Shown here: piece by piece, positions 32,323-44,069 of the stretch | Layout of the letters: every line of letters starts with the position of its first letter | How positions within the stretch are numbered: position 1 is the first letter of the stretch | From: Paramacrobiotus metropolitanus | Taxonomy: Eukaryota; Tardigrada; Eutardigrada; Parachela; Macrobiotidae | Direction: 5' to 3' | Assembly: GCF_019649055.1 (NCBI RefSeq) | Contig: NW_026570370.1 | Location: 186,001 to 250,000 of the forward strand | Length of the DNA: 64,000 nucleotides | Notes under the pieces: model-generated | Databases searched by the model: none | The model's input: the letters and a program-made list of their open reading frames with translations, nothing else | Told to the model about the DNA's origin: nothing | Made by a program: the position numbers and the translations under genes

Positions 32323-33278
32323 ATGGTCAACGCCTCGGACATCCAGGCGAATATCTCGGACACCTTCGCTAAAGGTCAAACTGAACTGAAAATCATTGTG
32401 TCCATTTACACGTTTGTGTTCATTACGGGGACTTCCTTATCGCTCACACTGATTGCATCATCGCCTCCCAACCGAGATTACATACCGGATCCGGGATCCT
32501 GATCGCCCGCAGCCAATTCCTCCACGTCCTTCAAACCGGCATCTCCAATCCGATTTCGATGGCAACAGGCTGGGTTGTCTGGCTGGGGCTTAACATTACC
32601 GGCTTTAATTGCACCATGGCGCATTTTTTCGGCAAACTGACGACCTTCGCTGAAATGTGGGCGTCATTGTTCTTGGCCGTCAACCGCTTCGTGGCGCCGA
32701 TTTTTCCCCATAAATACAGAGCGATCACCACCAAGCGTGCTACGATTTTTCTGATCATTTGCCCGTGGTTTATTGGTACAGCTTTAAGTGCCGCATTAGT
32801 CGTGCCGGGTATTTACGCGTTTGGGAATTTTTTCGGAAAGCGCCAGTTTGACTGCGGATACATTGGCGTAACAGGGCCACTGATTGCGAACACCGTTGGC
32901 GCATTGGGAATTTATTTTCCTTTGTTTGTCCAAGGAGTATGTTATATATCTGTACTTATCGCAAACCGTAAAAGGGTGCAGACAGAAAACATTTCTCAAA
33001 TACAACAAAAGCGTTTCGTTATCTTTCGGCTACTTTTCTTCTCGTATATCTGGTTCACGGTTTGCTATCTGCCGCAACCGATTACTGTGTTTGGCTTTCC
33101 CAAATTCTTCTTCAAAAACAGAGTACGATCTGGATGGCTTCAGCTGTTGCAGGAAGTGGCATATGCTGGGAGTCCTGTAAGGATTATAAATCCTAATTTT
33201 TATATGCTTGCTTATATGCATCAATGCCAAAAATATTTCGGACATAGAAAAGTTTTAACGCTAATCTTTTTACACTAG
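32323..33278 (+). pseudogene. Rhodopsin-like GPCR, full length with one frame break
   Basis: ATG at 32323 begins an extracellular N-terminus with two glycosylation sites (NAS, NIS). TM1 (IVSIYTFVFITGTSLSLTLI) is in the first frame. Near 32450-32470 the frame must change to continue with SGILIARSQFLHVLQ (TM2); the first frame stops at 32502. From there the frame is open to 33278: TM3 with Cys (FNCTMAHFF) and NRF in the DRY position, TM4, TM5 (LGIYFPLFVQGVCYISVLI), TM6 (LLFFSYIWFTVCYL) and TM7 with NPNFYMLAY. It is a class A receptor in one exon. The break is a single-base event, so the call depends on sequence accuracy. The hairpin-split receptor at 4886-6134 is a relative. Confidence 0.8.
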
Positions 33279-34266
33279 AATGCATTTTGCATTTTTTCCT
33301 GTTGCTAATGAATAAAGACGTTATGTTCGACCTGAGAAGTAAATTACGCTGCGCAGACTCGCCAAAAGCCACCGTGTCGGTTGCTCCATCAACAAAGGTG
33401 ACTGTCGCCTATTCCAGTGCAGCGATTCCTTCCCATCAACTCTAAATCCGTTGGTTAATTCTTTTTTCGGACTTCAACAACGGATTACGCAACGATCACA
33501 ATTTTTGCTGGATAGACATTTACGTTGACAAGATTCAGCGTTGATTACTACGGTAGTTCCGCAAATGAGAGGAAATAACTGATGTGGTCTACTCAAAAGG
33601 CAGATACTGCAGTTCGTCAGCTAGATACTTCGCTTTTTGCTGTACAACCGCTCACTTGAAGATTTCAGCCACCCGTTTAAGTTAACCAATTACTACTGCT
33701 CTAATATTGATAAGAGAATATCTCTGGTTTAAGTCTACGTGATACAGACGCGTAAATTCGAAGATTCAGTTTAATAAGATTAAGCTATCCGAAAACGCGC
33801 TAGTTAGCAGTTAACCGTATAAAAGGAAATCAGCCTATGGCTCTATCCGTAGACCAATGCCTTGGGCGATGTAATGTCTACTGAAACAGGAAAAATGCAG
33901 CCGGCTTCCGTAAATTACTATTTACACAAAGCTCAGCTGAATATGGTAGAATCCATTGAGCATTAGGCGCTTGCTACAACCAACGGTAATAAATTGCTGC
34001 GCTACCGTTTAAAAAGCCAGCAATAATTCGCTTTGTCATTTAGCCTAAGGGTACGCAATGAGACAACCAGGCCGCTGTTCGAAGCAGTGCCACGGCTGCC
34101 AGCCGCACTCATATTTTCCAAAAATTATTTTAACAAGATCACTGGCAGTCGCAGTGCAGCCTCAGTATAACCACACTTTCTTTTAAACAGGAAGGTGACA
34201 GATAATTCCTACAAGGTTCCGTAACCACGATATTCTTCGACATAAACGCATCCAGTCAGCTTCAAC
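33279..34266. other. Intergenic region between two receptor genes
   Basis: An AATAAA at about 33310 could serve the upstream receptor. Otherwise nothing recognisable. Confidence 0.4.
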
Positions 34267-35737
34267 ATGAGTTTTACAGAGCTCTTTTACAGTGCATTGC
34301 TAGATAGCTATGAAAACTTGAGCGTGTTCAGGGACAGTCAGCAGGAGAATAATTCTACGGACAGAACCATTAAAAAGCCAGATTATTTTACTGACAGTCA
34401 AGTGCGTAATGCATACCTTGCGTGTCGGATTGTGTACTTTTGCCTGTTGGTTTTGTGTACCGTGGGGAATGGGTTGAACCTTGTGGTGTTACTACGCAGC
34501 GTGCCGACGTGGAAGACGTCGGCGTGTCATTACATGATCGGCACCGCCATTGCTGATTTGATAGCAGTGTACGTTGGGAAGTTGAAGGCCGTACATTGGA
34601 AAAACCTCCGTACACTTGGACTATTTTGTAATATTTTACTTTACAGGTGGCTCGGCTTTCCCCAGTTCTCGCCGTTGGATGACAGCGGTTTATATGCTAT
34701 TTACTTCTCCGATCGTGTACATACGCACCTTGTGCCATGGCTTCGCAATGCTTCAATGATCTTATCTGATTGGTGAGGTTCCCGCACACGTGGACTTAAG
34801 ATAATGTAACGCAGATATTTTACAGGATTTTGGTGGTGTTCTCCTGGGAACGCCTGCTGGTCATCTTGAGCCCTTTCCGCTTCGGATTTTTGCAACGAGT
34901 TTTCACGGCCCGAGTTGTTATTGTCGTTCTCCTCATCTTAGCGTTGGTTTGCTTCATGTTCGATCTGGCGAAGCTGTATATGCATTGCTTGCATGAGATT
35001 GACTTTGACAACCCCGTGGCATGGTTTGATCCATGGAACGACATAAACCGCAAGGCCTTAGTACGCGTCTGAAACGCTAACATGGCAACCACCTCACATT
35101 ACAGCTGGTTTGATTTTGTTTCAATTTTGAAAATTTTCTACAGAATGTTACCTCGTGTACAGCTATGATACCAAATAGATTTAATTGAGTCGCTTCAATC
35201 GGTTTGTCATAATTACAGATTGCGATGCATATGCTGACTTTTTTGCTGGTCCTTATTCCCACTTTCATCCTGATTATCTTCCTTGCGCGCCAAAGTCAAT
35301 CAGAATTGGGTAAAATGCGTCGCCGGCAGAAAGGCAGCAGTGCGACAACGTCTACCAGTAACCCCTCTTCGCAGCACGCAGTGAACATTATCTTGCTGAG
35401 CAGCGCGCTGCTCTTTCTCATCACGCGCACCCCCAAGTTTTTCCAGTTGTGTCTTGAGGTGTTAGTAGCTGCGGATTACATTATTATTATGGACTCAGAT
35501 GTTTCCCTGTATTTCTTCGCGAACCCGATCGTGCTGGTGACAATACTCATGGGCTATTCATTGAATTTCTACCTCTATTTGTTCACCGAGCGTCAGTATC
35601 GACGGCGTTTTGTTGACACAGTCGTCCGGCCTGTGCGTCAGTGCCTCGCCACGATGTTCAGCAGTGAATCTACTCAGCGCCAATCAGCAAGGTGGAGTCG
35701 ACTTCCCACCCAGATAACGAACACAACAGCGTTGTGA
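34267..35737 (+). CDS. Rhodopsin-like GPCR, four exons, intact
   Basis: Exons 34267-34580, 34647-34772, 34826-35060 and 35219-35737 join in frame through GT-AG introns of 66, 53 and 158 bases. The N-terminus has NLS and NNS glycosylation sites. TM1 is IVYFCLLVLCTVGNGLNLVV with the conserved GN, and TM2 is YMIGTAIADLIAVYV. The junction of exons 2 and 3 makes TM3, ending SWERLLVI, where WER replaces DRY. TM4 is VVIVVLLILALVCFMFDLA, TM5 MLTFLLVLIPTFILIIFLA, TM6 IILLSSALLFLITRTP, and TM7 ends NFYLYLF. A Lys/Arg-rich third loop and a cytoplasmic tail are present. It is a plasma-membrane receptor with unknown ligand. A partial dead copy of exon 4 lies at 1897-2233. The exon 1 donor is inferred from phase. 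Confidence 0.85.
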
Positions 35738-36280
35738 TGAATGCGGAGCTGAAACAAGATTAGCGGCGCAGAAGGCCCCAGAGTCTGGTACAAGAAGAGT
35801 TTTTATACCAAAATAAGGTCGTTCCAGTTACGTTTGTTCTGATAGGGTCCTGACTATGTTTATGCAATTATGTATTTTCAAAGATTGTATGAAGTAATGA
35901 ACCAAAGGGTAAAAACGCTAAAGCAAATGACAGATCTATGGAAATTTATGGGGAGATTTGCATGCTAATCGATGTTAAAATTAGGCAAAGCATAGTTTCA
36001 AGAAGATCTGGTAATAACCAGACCTTTGGTACACAACAATGCATTTAAACTTTTCGCCCATTTAAGTACGCCATATCTCGGCAACCGCATGTTGCGCACG
36101 CAAACGGTTTTCAGAACAATGCATACAAATCATTTAGCTTTAGAATGAGAAGAAGTATTACAAAAAGTGGTTCGGCGTGCGAAAAGGTTTAGCGTGCTGC
36201 GTGTGCATCCATTTTTGACACCATGTACCGGGGCGTATCTTTTAAAAGCAGCCGGTTTGCCATGCCATTAACCGCATTTA
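35738..36280. repeat. Flank with an R2 repeat copy (about 35995-36245)
   Basis: Shares TTTGGTACACAACAATGCAT, GCACGCAAACGGTTTTCAGA and CACCATGTACCGGGG landmarks with the copies at 49.6-50.4 kb. No gene. Confidence 0.75.
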
Positions 36281-37543
36281 CCGTATTTTATCAATTAATG
36301 ACCCTCTCCGATTTAGAAGCCCTCCCCGAAATACAAACCCCATGCCTAACCATTACGAACTTATAGTGACTCACCCCGAATTATAAGCCCAGGACTAGTA
36401 GAAAGTGGCAAAAGCAAAAGCGGAACCAGTTAAAATTACACCGATTCCATGTAGAAATAATGTGATCTAGGGTACGGCATTTTATTTAGTTCATAAATGA
36501 AGCCTAGACTGCGTATTGAACGTTTTCTTCAAAATAATTGAAGTTAGCGTTTAATCGCTAACTTGTTCTTAACGATGCGAGAGAAACGCCGGCAAGAGCT
36601 ACTCTCTTTCTGCACAGGACATTAAGATTAGCCGCCGGACTTTGAGCGAACCGACGGATGCATTTTCTCCTCCTTCCTGGAATGTAGCACCAGCATGTGT
36701 GCCAGCGAATCGCCTGCCTTTCCTGTTTGCGGACGGTGTGCAAACTGCCTTTTGCCTACGGACTACCTAACCGTCAGTTCTATCTCATGCTGGCCTAGTT
36801 GTATTTATCGCATTGGTGTTTTTCGGCATGTGCGAGTTCTTTGCCTGTTATCCTCACTTTTCGTGTGTGTCAGGTGGATGTTGATCATTGAAAGTTAACG
36901 TTTGCAATTTCCTGTTACCCGCCTTCCCAACCCTTTAGCAATTAACTCTGGTCTTGTTCACTTCGTTAGTTATAGCAGCACCAGTGTGAAAGTCATTAAA
37001 GGCCATTCCTCACTCGCGCTGCTCTCTCGCTATGGTACGCACAGAACCGCACCGGAAGGCAGCCGCAACATCCTGGCCACGTATCAGGATCCAGCTCACT
37101 CCTGGCCACGAATCAGGGTATCACCTGGCCACGAATCAGGTGCCTTCGACCCCTGGCCACGAATCAGGGGTCACCTGGCCACGGACCAGGTGGCACTGCT
37201 CGCTATTTCACCTATACGCTCCTTCCGGTGGCCGAGCATGTTCTGACGTTTTCCACGAGACTCCGCGGCCGAGCCGAGGCTGGCCATATGCCCCAAAAAA
37301 CCATGTCGGCGTTTCTTGAATACATCGTTAATGAGTTATTATGGGCTTTATAGGTATTATTAATAATACATAAAGTCTTTCTCTTAACAGTAACAAATCG
37401 AATAAAACATGTTAAACGCTAATCCCTTGGCTTGTATAAATAATACAAATCCTCCCCGAATTATAAGCCCTCATCGAAATAAAGACCCCATCCGAAACCC
37501 TTACGAAAATAGTAACGCTGGGTCACTATTTGATAAAATACGG
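36281..37543. mobile_element. Non-autonomous pogo-like DNA transposon with TA duplication
   Basis: The ends are inverted repeats, CCGTATTTTATCAA and its complement, extended by imperfect pairing to GACCC. They are flanked by TA on both sides (36279-36280 and 37544-37545). Several CCCGAATTATAAGCC-type motifs lie just inside both ends, a layout known from pogo/Tigger elements. The 1263-bp interior has no DDE transposase. Its only notable content is the short repeat cluster at 37072-37190. Confidence 0.75.
37072..37190. repeat. Five copies of CCTGGCCACGAATCAGG
   Basis: Copies start at 37072, 37101, 37124, 37152 and 37174, at alternating spacings of about 29 and 22. Each 17-mer is an imperfect palindrome (CCTGGCC / ATCAGG). 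They sit in the middle of the pogo-like element. Confidence 0.9.
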
Positions 37544-40201
37544 TATTGCTTATTTTATTGATTCGCTCATTATATCTAGTCCTTTTAATCCATATAATGT
37601 TGGTTCCATGAATACTATTTTGTTGTTTTTTCTTTGTTTAAATGAGTCATTTTAATTAATGTACAGCGTGCAGGCATTTTGTTATGTGTAGTGGTTATTG
37701 CCAAATTAAAATCATACTATGTTGTAACAAGGTAAAATACAAACGTTATAACCCGCTATACATGTACAGTGTGACAAAGCACATCAGTACATTAATGTAA
37801 GCGAAATTCATGAACGTAAGTAGAAATGTACGAACAATACCTGGATAAAGCGTGGCTTGAATTCAAATTCTGTGTGCTGGGCTTGATTAAACTTTTCCAT
37901 AGGAATGCAAAAATTGCGTACTAAATTATACTTAATACGGGTACATTACAGTTCATACTGAAATGTGCGCGTTGTGTCGGTCTAAATTAATTTAGAAAAA
38001 TCTCAATTCTGGCAAAACGTAGAATCTTTCCGTATAATGTAATCGGTACATAAACACTACCTTCATTTGGAAAGGTTATTATTGGCCGCCAAGCAAACAT
38101 GATATTACCCTATATTGCTGCAGTGCAGACATTTCTGGGGATTTATTTTTCTGATTTTGGAAAAATAGCATTAGAAATTGAATTTTCGTGTTGTTGAGTG
38201 CCAAAACAACGTCTGATTATGTATTTTACACGTTTCCTATACAGCGGCTACCCACGTATCCTTATTTCGTAGTTTTCAAAAGTTTCCAAAAGAAGTCTTC
38301 AAAAATAATCGTTCAAACTAAAAAAAAATTCTCGCGAGCGTAACTCCAACAGACATTCTTAACAATACAAACTAAAATTCGAAAACTCGAGAGCAGATAC
38401 AGAAGCGCTCAACGCGCTCGGCGGCATGTTCTAGTAGAACTGTAACCAGCTACAATTATTTATGAGACTATACACACAAATTGCCCGAAGTATAAGAAAA
38501 ATCCTCGGAAAATACCGGGCGTTCAGTGCATTCTGTTGGCAATGCACTACGGCTTACTCATATAACGCTTGGGGTCACTGCTCGTTGTGATAAGCAGCGT
38601 CCATGTTGTGTTTTACTTTGTAGCTCAAAGGTCAGGACACGTCTCATTTGCTACGCATGATTATATAAAAGAACTAATTTTTGAACACAAAAAACGCGAT
38701 GGCATTCGAGTTCTGTATAATCTACAGTGTATCAACAGACTATCCAATTTTACCCCGATCCCGGTCTCGGCTTCTTTTAGCCGTATACAGCATGAAGAGC
38801 GTTTTCTGAGGTATTTATTTTATGGTAATATCAAAAACTGAAGCTAGGAAAAACTGATAGTGTCACGCCAAATATAATTTGCTTTAGTCGAAAATAGACG
38901 ATAAAGCTACTCTATTTTATTTATGTTTAAACATGATGATTAGCGCAACACACGCTGCAACCACGTGCAGAGATACGCTTCCCTTATACATCGTAGTGTG
39001 TCTGTATACTTAGTTTGTTAATCGAATAAAGTGGAACGAACGATTTTCTTGAATATTTTATTAAATAAACATTAACAGCACGCCATTTCAAAAAGTGTTC
39101 CAGTACCAAAACTCCAGTTAATAATTTAATAAGAGCTAGTTATGTACGTACATGTGCAGGAACATATTATTATGCTTGATGTACACGTGTTGTTGTTGTA
39201 TCGTATCCGGCCTCTGATATTTGAATTGTTAATTGTTAGCGGCGCATCGGCACAAAATCTGCGATATGGACTTGGAGCTTTTTCGTCACTTCCGGCCTAC
39301 GCCTGGCATTTTAGCACCAATTTAGGCTATTAGCGATGGTGATCAAGAGTGTTGTGCTATTAAGCGCTTGTTATGGCAAACTGTTTGGTCATATGAAAGA
39401 TGAAAGCCGATGAATGTTATCTAAGCGGTTCACCATGTTGTTGCTAACTATTCTGCTCAGCTTGCCATGAGCGCGGCATCAATGGATACATTTTCATCGG
39501 AAGCTGTTTCTAAACCTGACTTCTGGTTTTGGTTTTCGTTCGTACGGAACGTTCTAATAAATAAGGCCTGCGATCTGCCCGAACAGTGATCTGGTGTTTC
39601 TCGATTCTGGTAATTGTAACCATAGCTTAGTTCGTGACCTTATATCCTTTTCCAACCTTCACAGTCGATTCCTCCATCGAAAATTCGTGTTGCGATACTT
39701 TAGGAGCATATTTCCAAACATACTGCGGAATTAATTTGTGTGATCATCATTGACAGTGTTGGTCAACATGATCCACTTGATCTTACTGTGTGTTACTTTG
39801 CCCACGATATATTCGCAGCTGACGGATGCCGAATACGCGGGGTATATTACGAAGGTTTAGGCCGGTTTTGTAAACATTTATTACAGCCAATTCAGCATTA
39901 TAGGACGATTTGCTTGCTAATCGATGTTAAATTAGGTAGACGCAATCACTTGGCCTCTCTATCTAGACTGCACTATTGTAATCAGATCCTTGTCTTGACC
40001 TATTTACGTATCACGCTAGCTATCCATCAGCCAACTGTCTAATGCTCACAACCGCATTGATATTTTCCTCCGACCTGATTACTTGACTAATTGCTCGATG
40101 TTTTACTCAGTGACCTTCAGCGAAAAAAAAAAACTTCTGATCCCCAAACCCACATCCGATTATCTCAAGCAAATTTAACGCTAATTTCTTACACCCCAAA
40201 A
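37544..40201. other. Long gene-poor stretch
   Basis: AT-rich with many stops. The frames at 38569-38841 and 39740-40042 have no motif. The right part (from about 39900) may be the untranslated 5' region of the retrotransposon that follows. Confidence 0.4.
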
Positions 40202-41530
40202 ATGACTGGACGTGGCAACCGAGGACGGCAGCCAGCGAAGAGCGCGCCCGCGACATCTAACAGAGCGAAACGGACTACCGCCGCCAGTAAGCCCCCCACC
40301 ACAGCGAGCGACGCGGAAGCTCCGGAACCGACGGTGCAATCGCTCGCGCAGCAGCAGAAAAAGCATGAGGAACAGCTGGATAAAATTCTCGCCGCAATGG
40401 AGCGCCTAGCACCACCACCCCCACCGCTGCCACAGACAGCACCACCAGCACCACCAGCACCGGAACCTGTTCTGCCGCCATCAGCACCGGAGAAAGTTCC
40501 AGATCCATCGGCACCTCGTCCACTGTCTCCATCCTCCAACCTGCAGATCCAGATTGGTGACGACTTCGGAAGAATCGTGCACCAGACTGATCACATCGGA
40601 CACTCCACTAACCGCAAGCGTAAACGCAGTCCAGAAAAAGGTAAGCGTAGCAGCTCGCAATCATCTGTTAGCAGTGAATTATCGGACACACTACCAGTAC
40701 GTCTGCCGGCCGGCGACCGCCTTGGGAGACGTCCAGACGTTTTCAGCCGACTGGGGCCTCTGCGGGGAACTGCCGCCGGAAACGCAGCCATTCCCCCCTT
40801 TCCGCACCATTTTCCGTCGCTGGACAAAAAGCTCGTGAAGAAGCTGCTCGACCACACTGAATACATTGATCTGGACTTACTCCTGCTGAAGAACCGCGTC
40901 GAAAAACCAAAGAAACTGGATTCCAAAATGGTGTTCGATAACGGAAAGGTCACCATTAAGCCGGAGGACGGGAAAGTCCGGATTACCTGTTTCACATCAT
41001 GGATGCGCGCTTTCGGCGTGTTCGCCAGCTACCGCTCTCACATTGCACCGGAACTAAGCACCCGCTTCTACAAGTACATGGACATAATTGCATCGTACGT
41101 CGAGCGTGGGGTTCCGACCGCCAACTGGCTCGAGTACGATCGGCAGTTCCGCGCACACATGACTGGACATCCGTACGATTTCGACGAGTGGACCCATCAA
41201 CACGATGATACGTACATTGAATGCATCCAGAACGCATCGCACGCCGAACGCGAACCGTCCCCGCGCCCGGAAAAGCCGAAGCAGAAAGACGATCGCTGCC
41301 GAAACTGCGGAGGGACAGACCATTACATCAGCAGCTGCCCCGCGCCGCGGAAAGGTCAACCGGGATACGGGCAGCCCTTTCGTGCCGCTCCCGCCGCAGA
41401 CGGGGAAATCTGCCGTAACTATAATTACGGAAACTGCCCAACACCGTGCCGCGCCGGGAGAGTCCACGCCTGCGCCAGCTGTGGTGACCGCAAGCATCGG
41501 ACGGCCACCTGCCCGAAGCTGGATAAATAA
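40202..41530 (+). CDS. gag: Gag-like protein of a tyrosine-recombinase retrotransposon
   Basis: ATG at 40202 begins a basic N-terminus, then a Gln/Lys helix, a Pro-rich spacer (MERLAPPPPPLPQ), and a second basic region (NRKRKRSPEKGKR). A globular middle part has ITCFTSWMRAFGVFASYRSH. The C-terminus has three Cys/His knuckles: CRNCGGTDHYISSC, a CRNYNYGNCPTPC block, and CASCGDRKHRTATC. This order of a long Gag with mixed zinc fingers is usual for DIRS- and Ngaro-like elements. The 442-codon frame is unbroken, GC-rich, and lies directly ahead of the pol frame. It would bind element RNA in particles. Confidence 0.85.
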   Translation: MTGRGNRGRQPAKSAPATSNRAKRTTAASKPPTTASDAEAPEPTVQSLAQQQKKHEEQLDKILAAMERLAPPPPPLPQTAPPAPPAPEPVLPPSAPEKVPDPSAPRPLSPSSNLQIQIGDDFGRIVHQTDHIGHSTNRKRKRSPEKGKRSSSQSSVSSELSDTLPVRLPAGDRLGRRPDVFSRLGPLRGTAAGNAAIPPFPHHFPSLDKKLVKKLLDHTEYIDLDLLLLKNRVEKPKKLDSKMVFDNGKVTIKPEDGKVRITCFTSWMRAFGVFASYRSHIAPELSTRFYKYMDIIASYVERGVPTANWLEYDRQFRAHMTGHPYDFDEWTHQHDDTYIECIQNASHAEREPSPRPEKPKQKDDRCRNCGGTDHYISSCPAPRKGQPGYGQPFRAAPAADGEICRNYNYGNCPTPCRAGRVHACASCGDRKHRTATCPKLDK

Positions 41531-44069
41531 AGAAGTAACAGTGCCGGCAAAGGCAAATACACCGCTACGAATTAGCGCCTTTGCCAGACTGCTTGCTCAA
41601 CATCCTGACTCCACATTAACGTCATTTATATCCACCACACTTACAAACGGTTGCACTATCTACTACAACGGTCCCCAGAAAGCACGCTCCACACCAAACG
41701 CCGTCTCAACACGCAAGCACCACGCTGCGGTTACGCGTACCATACGGAAAGAGGTCGATGCCGGCCATACCATCGGTCCTTTTCCTGACCCACCCTTGCC
41801 GCACTTTGTCTGCAACGCCCTAGGCGCACGGCCAAAGAAAGACGGTAGCATTCGAACCATCCTGGATTTATCCCAGCCGCACGACGACAGTGTAAACGAT
41901 TACATTGACATCACGCAACTTCCTCTGGAATACTGCACCGTTGACCATGCAGTATCCATCCTAACGGAACTCGGCAGAGGCGCACTCATGGCCAAAATGG
42001 ATGTAAAATCAGCCTTCCGACTGATACCGGTACGCCCGGCGGAGTGGAATCTCCTCGGCTATCAGTGGAACGGTGAGTTTTACTTTGATGTAGTGTTGCC
42101 TTTCGGGTGTAGGGCATCGCCGTACGTGTTCGAGCAATTTGCTGGCGCAATCCACTGGATCGTGTCGAACCGCACCGGTCTAGTCAGCATGCTCCACTAC
42201 GTCGACGACTACTTCTTTGCTGGAAAACCTGGAAGTAATCAGTGCGGCACATTGATGTCCACCATGACTCAGACGTGCAGTGAACTCGGGGTCCCTTTGG
42301 CACAGGACAAGACCGAAGGGCCCGCGACTCAGCTGACGTTCCTGGGCATCCGGCTAGATTCTGTCCGACAAACCCTTAGCCTCCCCGACGATAAACGTCA
42401 GATTATCGAAGAAGCGCTGGAAGAATGGAGCAACCGTGACCACTGCACCAAGCAGCAGCTCCAAAGCCTTATCGGAACACTCACGTTTGCCACCAAATGC
42501 GTCCCAGCGAGCCGCTTATTTACTCGACGCATGATCGCCCTGCTAACCGACAACTACCACGAAAGGCTCATCGCTCTCAACGGTGAATTCCGTAAGGATC
42601 TGGAATGGTGGAAAGAATTCCTCCCAGCCTGGAACGGCACCGCGTCCTTCATCCAGCCGGACTGGACAAGATCTGACGTCCTGGACCTTTACACAGACGC
42701 GTCAGGTACTCTCGGGCTTGGTGCATATTTTCATGGGTCATGGTTCCAACTGCGCTGGCCACCGTGGATTATCCAGCGGAAGCCATGCATCGAGTACCTC
42801 GAGCTGATACCGATACTCCTCAGCCTAATTGTTTGGGGCTCTAAGCTGCAAAGGAAGCGGGTCATCTTCCACTGCGACAACGAAGGCGCCACCCTGGCCT
42901 GGGAGAATCTACGCTCAACCAACGTTGGCGTGTTAGATCTCATGCGCCGCATGTTAAAAGCCGCTGCCTGCGCTAATATGACTTTTACTATAAAGCATAT
43001 ACGCGGCGTTAATAACGCGATTGCTGACTCCCTATCTCGTTTTCAGCGAAGCAGATTCCGAGCGCTTGCACCAACAGCGTCGGAACGTCCGGATCCATGC
43101 CCGGACATCTTCCCGCAGCTTCTAATAGCGTACAGCGCACGCGGCCTAAACAACTTGCTGCACGCCCATATTGCCAGCTCCACCAGGCAGACGTACGTAA
43201 CTGCCGTCAAACAGTTCTCAGTATTCTGCAGTTCTAGATTTGCTCAGCCACTCCCAGCGACGCCAGAAATCACTGCGGAATACGTCGCGCATCTGTATTC
43301 CGCAAGAAAATCCCTCCGGACCGTAACCGTTTACCTTGCCGGCATCAACAATTACCACCGTGAAGCTGGCATGACATCCCCAACCGGCCACGACATTGTG
43401 ACTCGCGCCCTGCAAGGCTACCGGCGACTGGCCCCATCCAGCGCGGACAAGCGCCAACCTGTCACGCTGGAGATGATGCGGCACCTGAAGGACGCCATCC
43501 GCTCCAGTAGCCTGTCCCACCACGAACAGTCATTGTATTGGGCAACGTTCACCCTCATGTACTTTGGCTACCTTCGCGTCGGAGAAGTAACGTGCCCCGC
43601 TACCAATCGCTACGATCCGCGGCGCACTCTGATGTCAACAGACGCGCAAGACCACGATAGCCGAGTCCTCATCCAATTAAAAGTCACGAAGACCGATCCA
43701 ACCGGTCAGGGCCACTCCGTAGCGCTGACGGCGACCGGCCGTTCCGTGTGTCCCGTGCAGGCCTACCGGAAGTATATGGCTTTGCTCAGTTCAACCCGAC
43801 AGCTGAAGCACGGCCGCTCCTCATCCATCAGGACGGCAGATACCTGACCAGGCGCTCCGTGGAAGCCTGCCTCCATCGTCTCCTGGAGGGCACCCGGACC
43901 AGCTCCGAATTAACACCCACAGCTTCCGCATCGGCGCGGCATCCACCGCCGCGTTGCAACAACGTGCCAGACCGCGTGATCCAGCGCGCAGGGCGATGGA
44001 AAAGCAACTGCTACGCGCTACATCCGGACGCCGGCCCCACCACGCTGAATCCCTACTCCAACGGGTAAC
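41531..44069 (+). pseudogene. pol: Reverse transcriptase, RNase H and tyrosine recombinase polyprotein (DIRS/Ngaro type)
   Basis: The pol frame is +1 to gag and open from inside gag to 43847. The reverse transcriptase has GARPKKDGSIRTILDLSQP, the acidic MDVKSAFRLIP, and the catalytic HYVDDYFF at about 42190. RNase H follows with LDLYTDASGTLGLGAYF (about 42683) and HCDNEGATLAW. The tyrosine recombinase starts near 43140 (SSTRQTYVTAVKQF) and keeps the first catalytic Arg in YFGYLRVGEV (about 43560). From about 43790 the frame breaks. HSFR (43918), GRWKSN and the expected Tyr in YIRTP (44019) lie in different frames. RT and RNase H look intact, but the recombinase that would integrate the circle does not. 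No integrase or protease is present. Confidence 0.88.

Noticed and set aside
37072-37190. Regularly spaced 17-mers, considered as a CRISPR array.
   Set aside because: Spacers are only 5-12 bases, no cas genes exist, and the context is a eukaryotic DNA transposon.
40189-41497. Long open frames on the minus strand opposite the Gag of the tyrosine-recombinase element.
   Set aside because: They are antisense shadows of a GC-rich coding region; only the plus frame has zinc knuckles.
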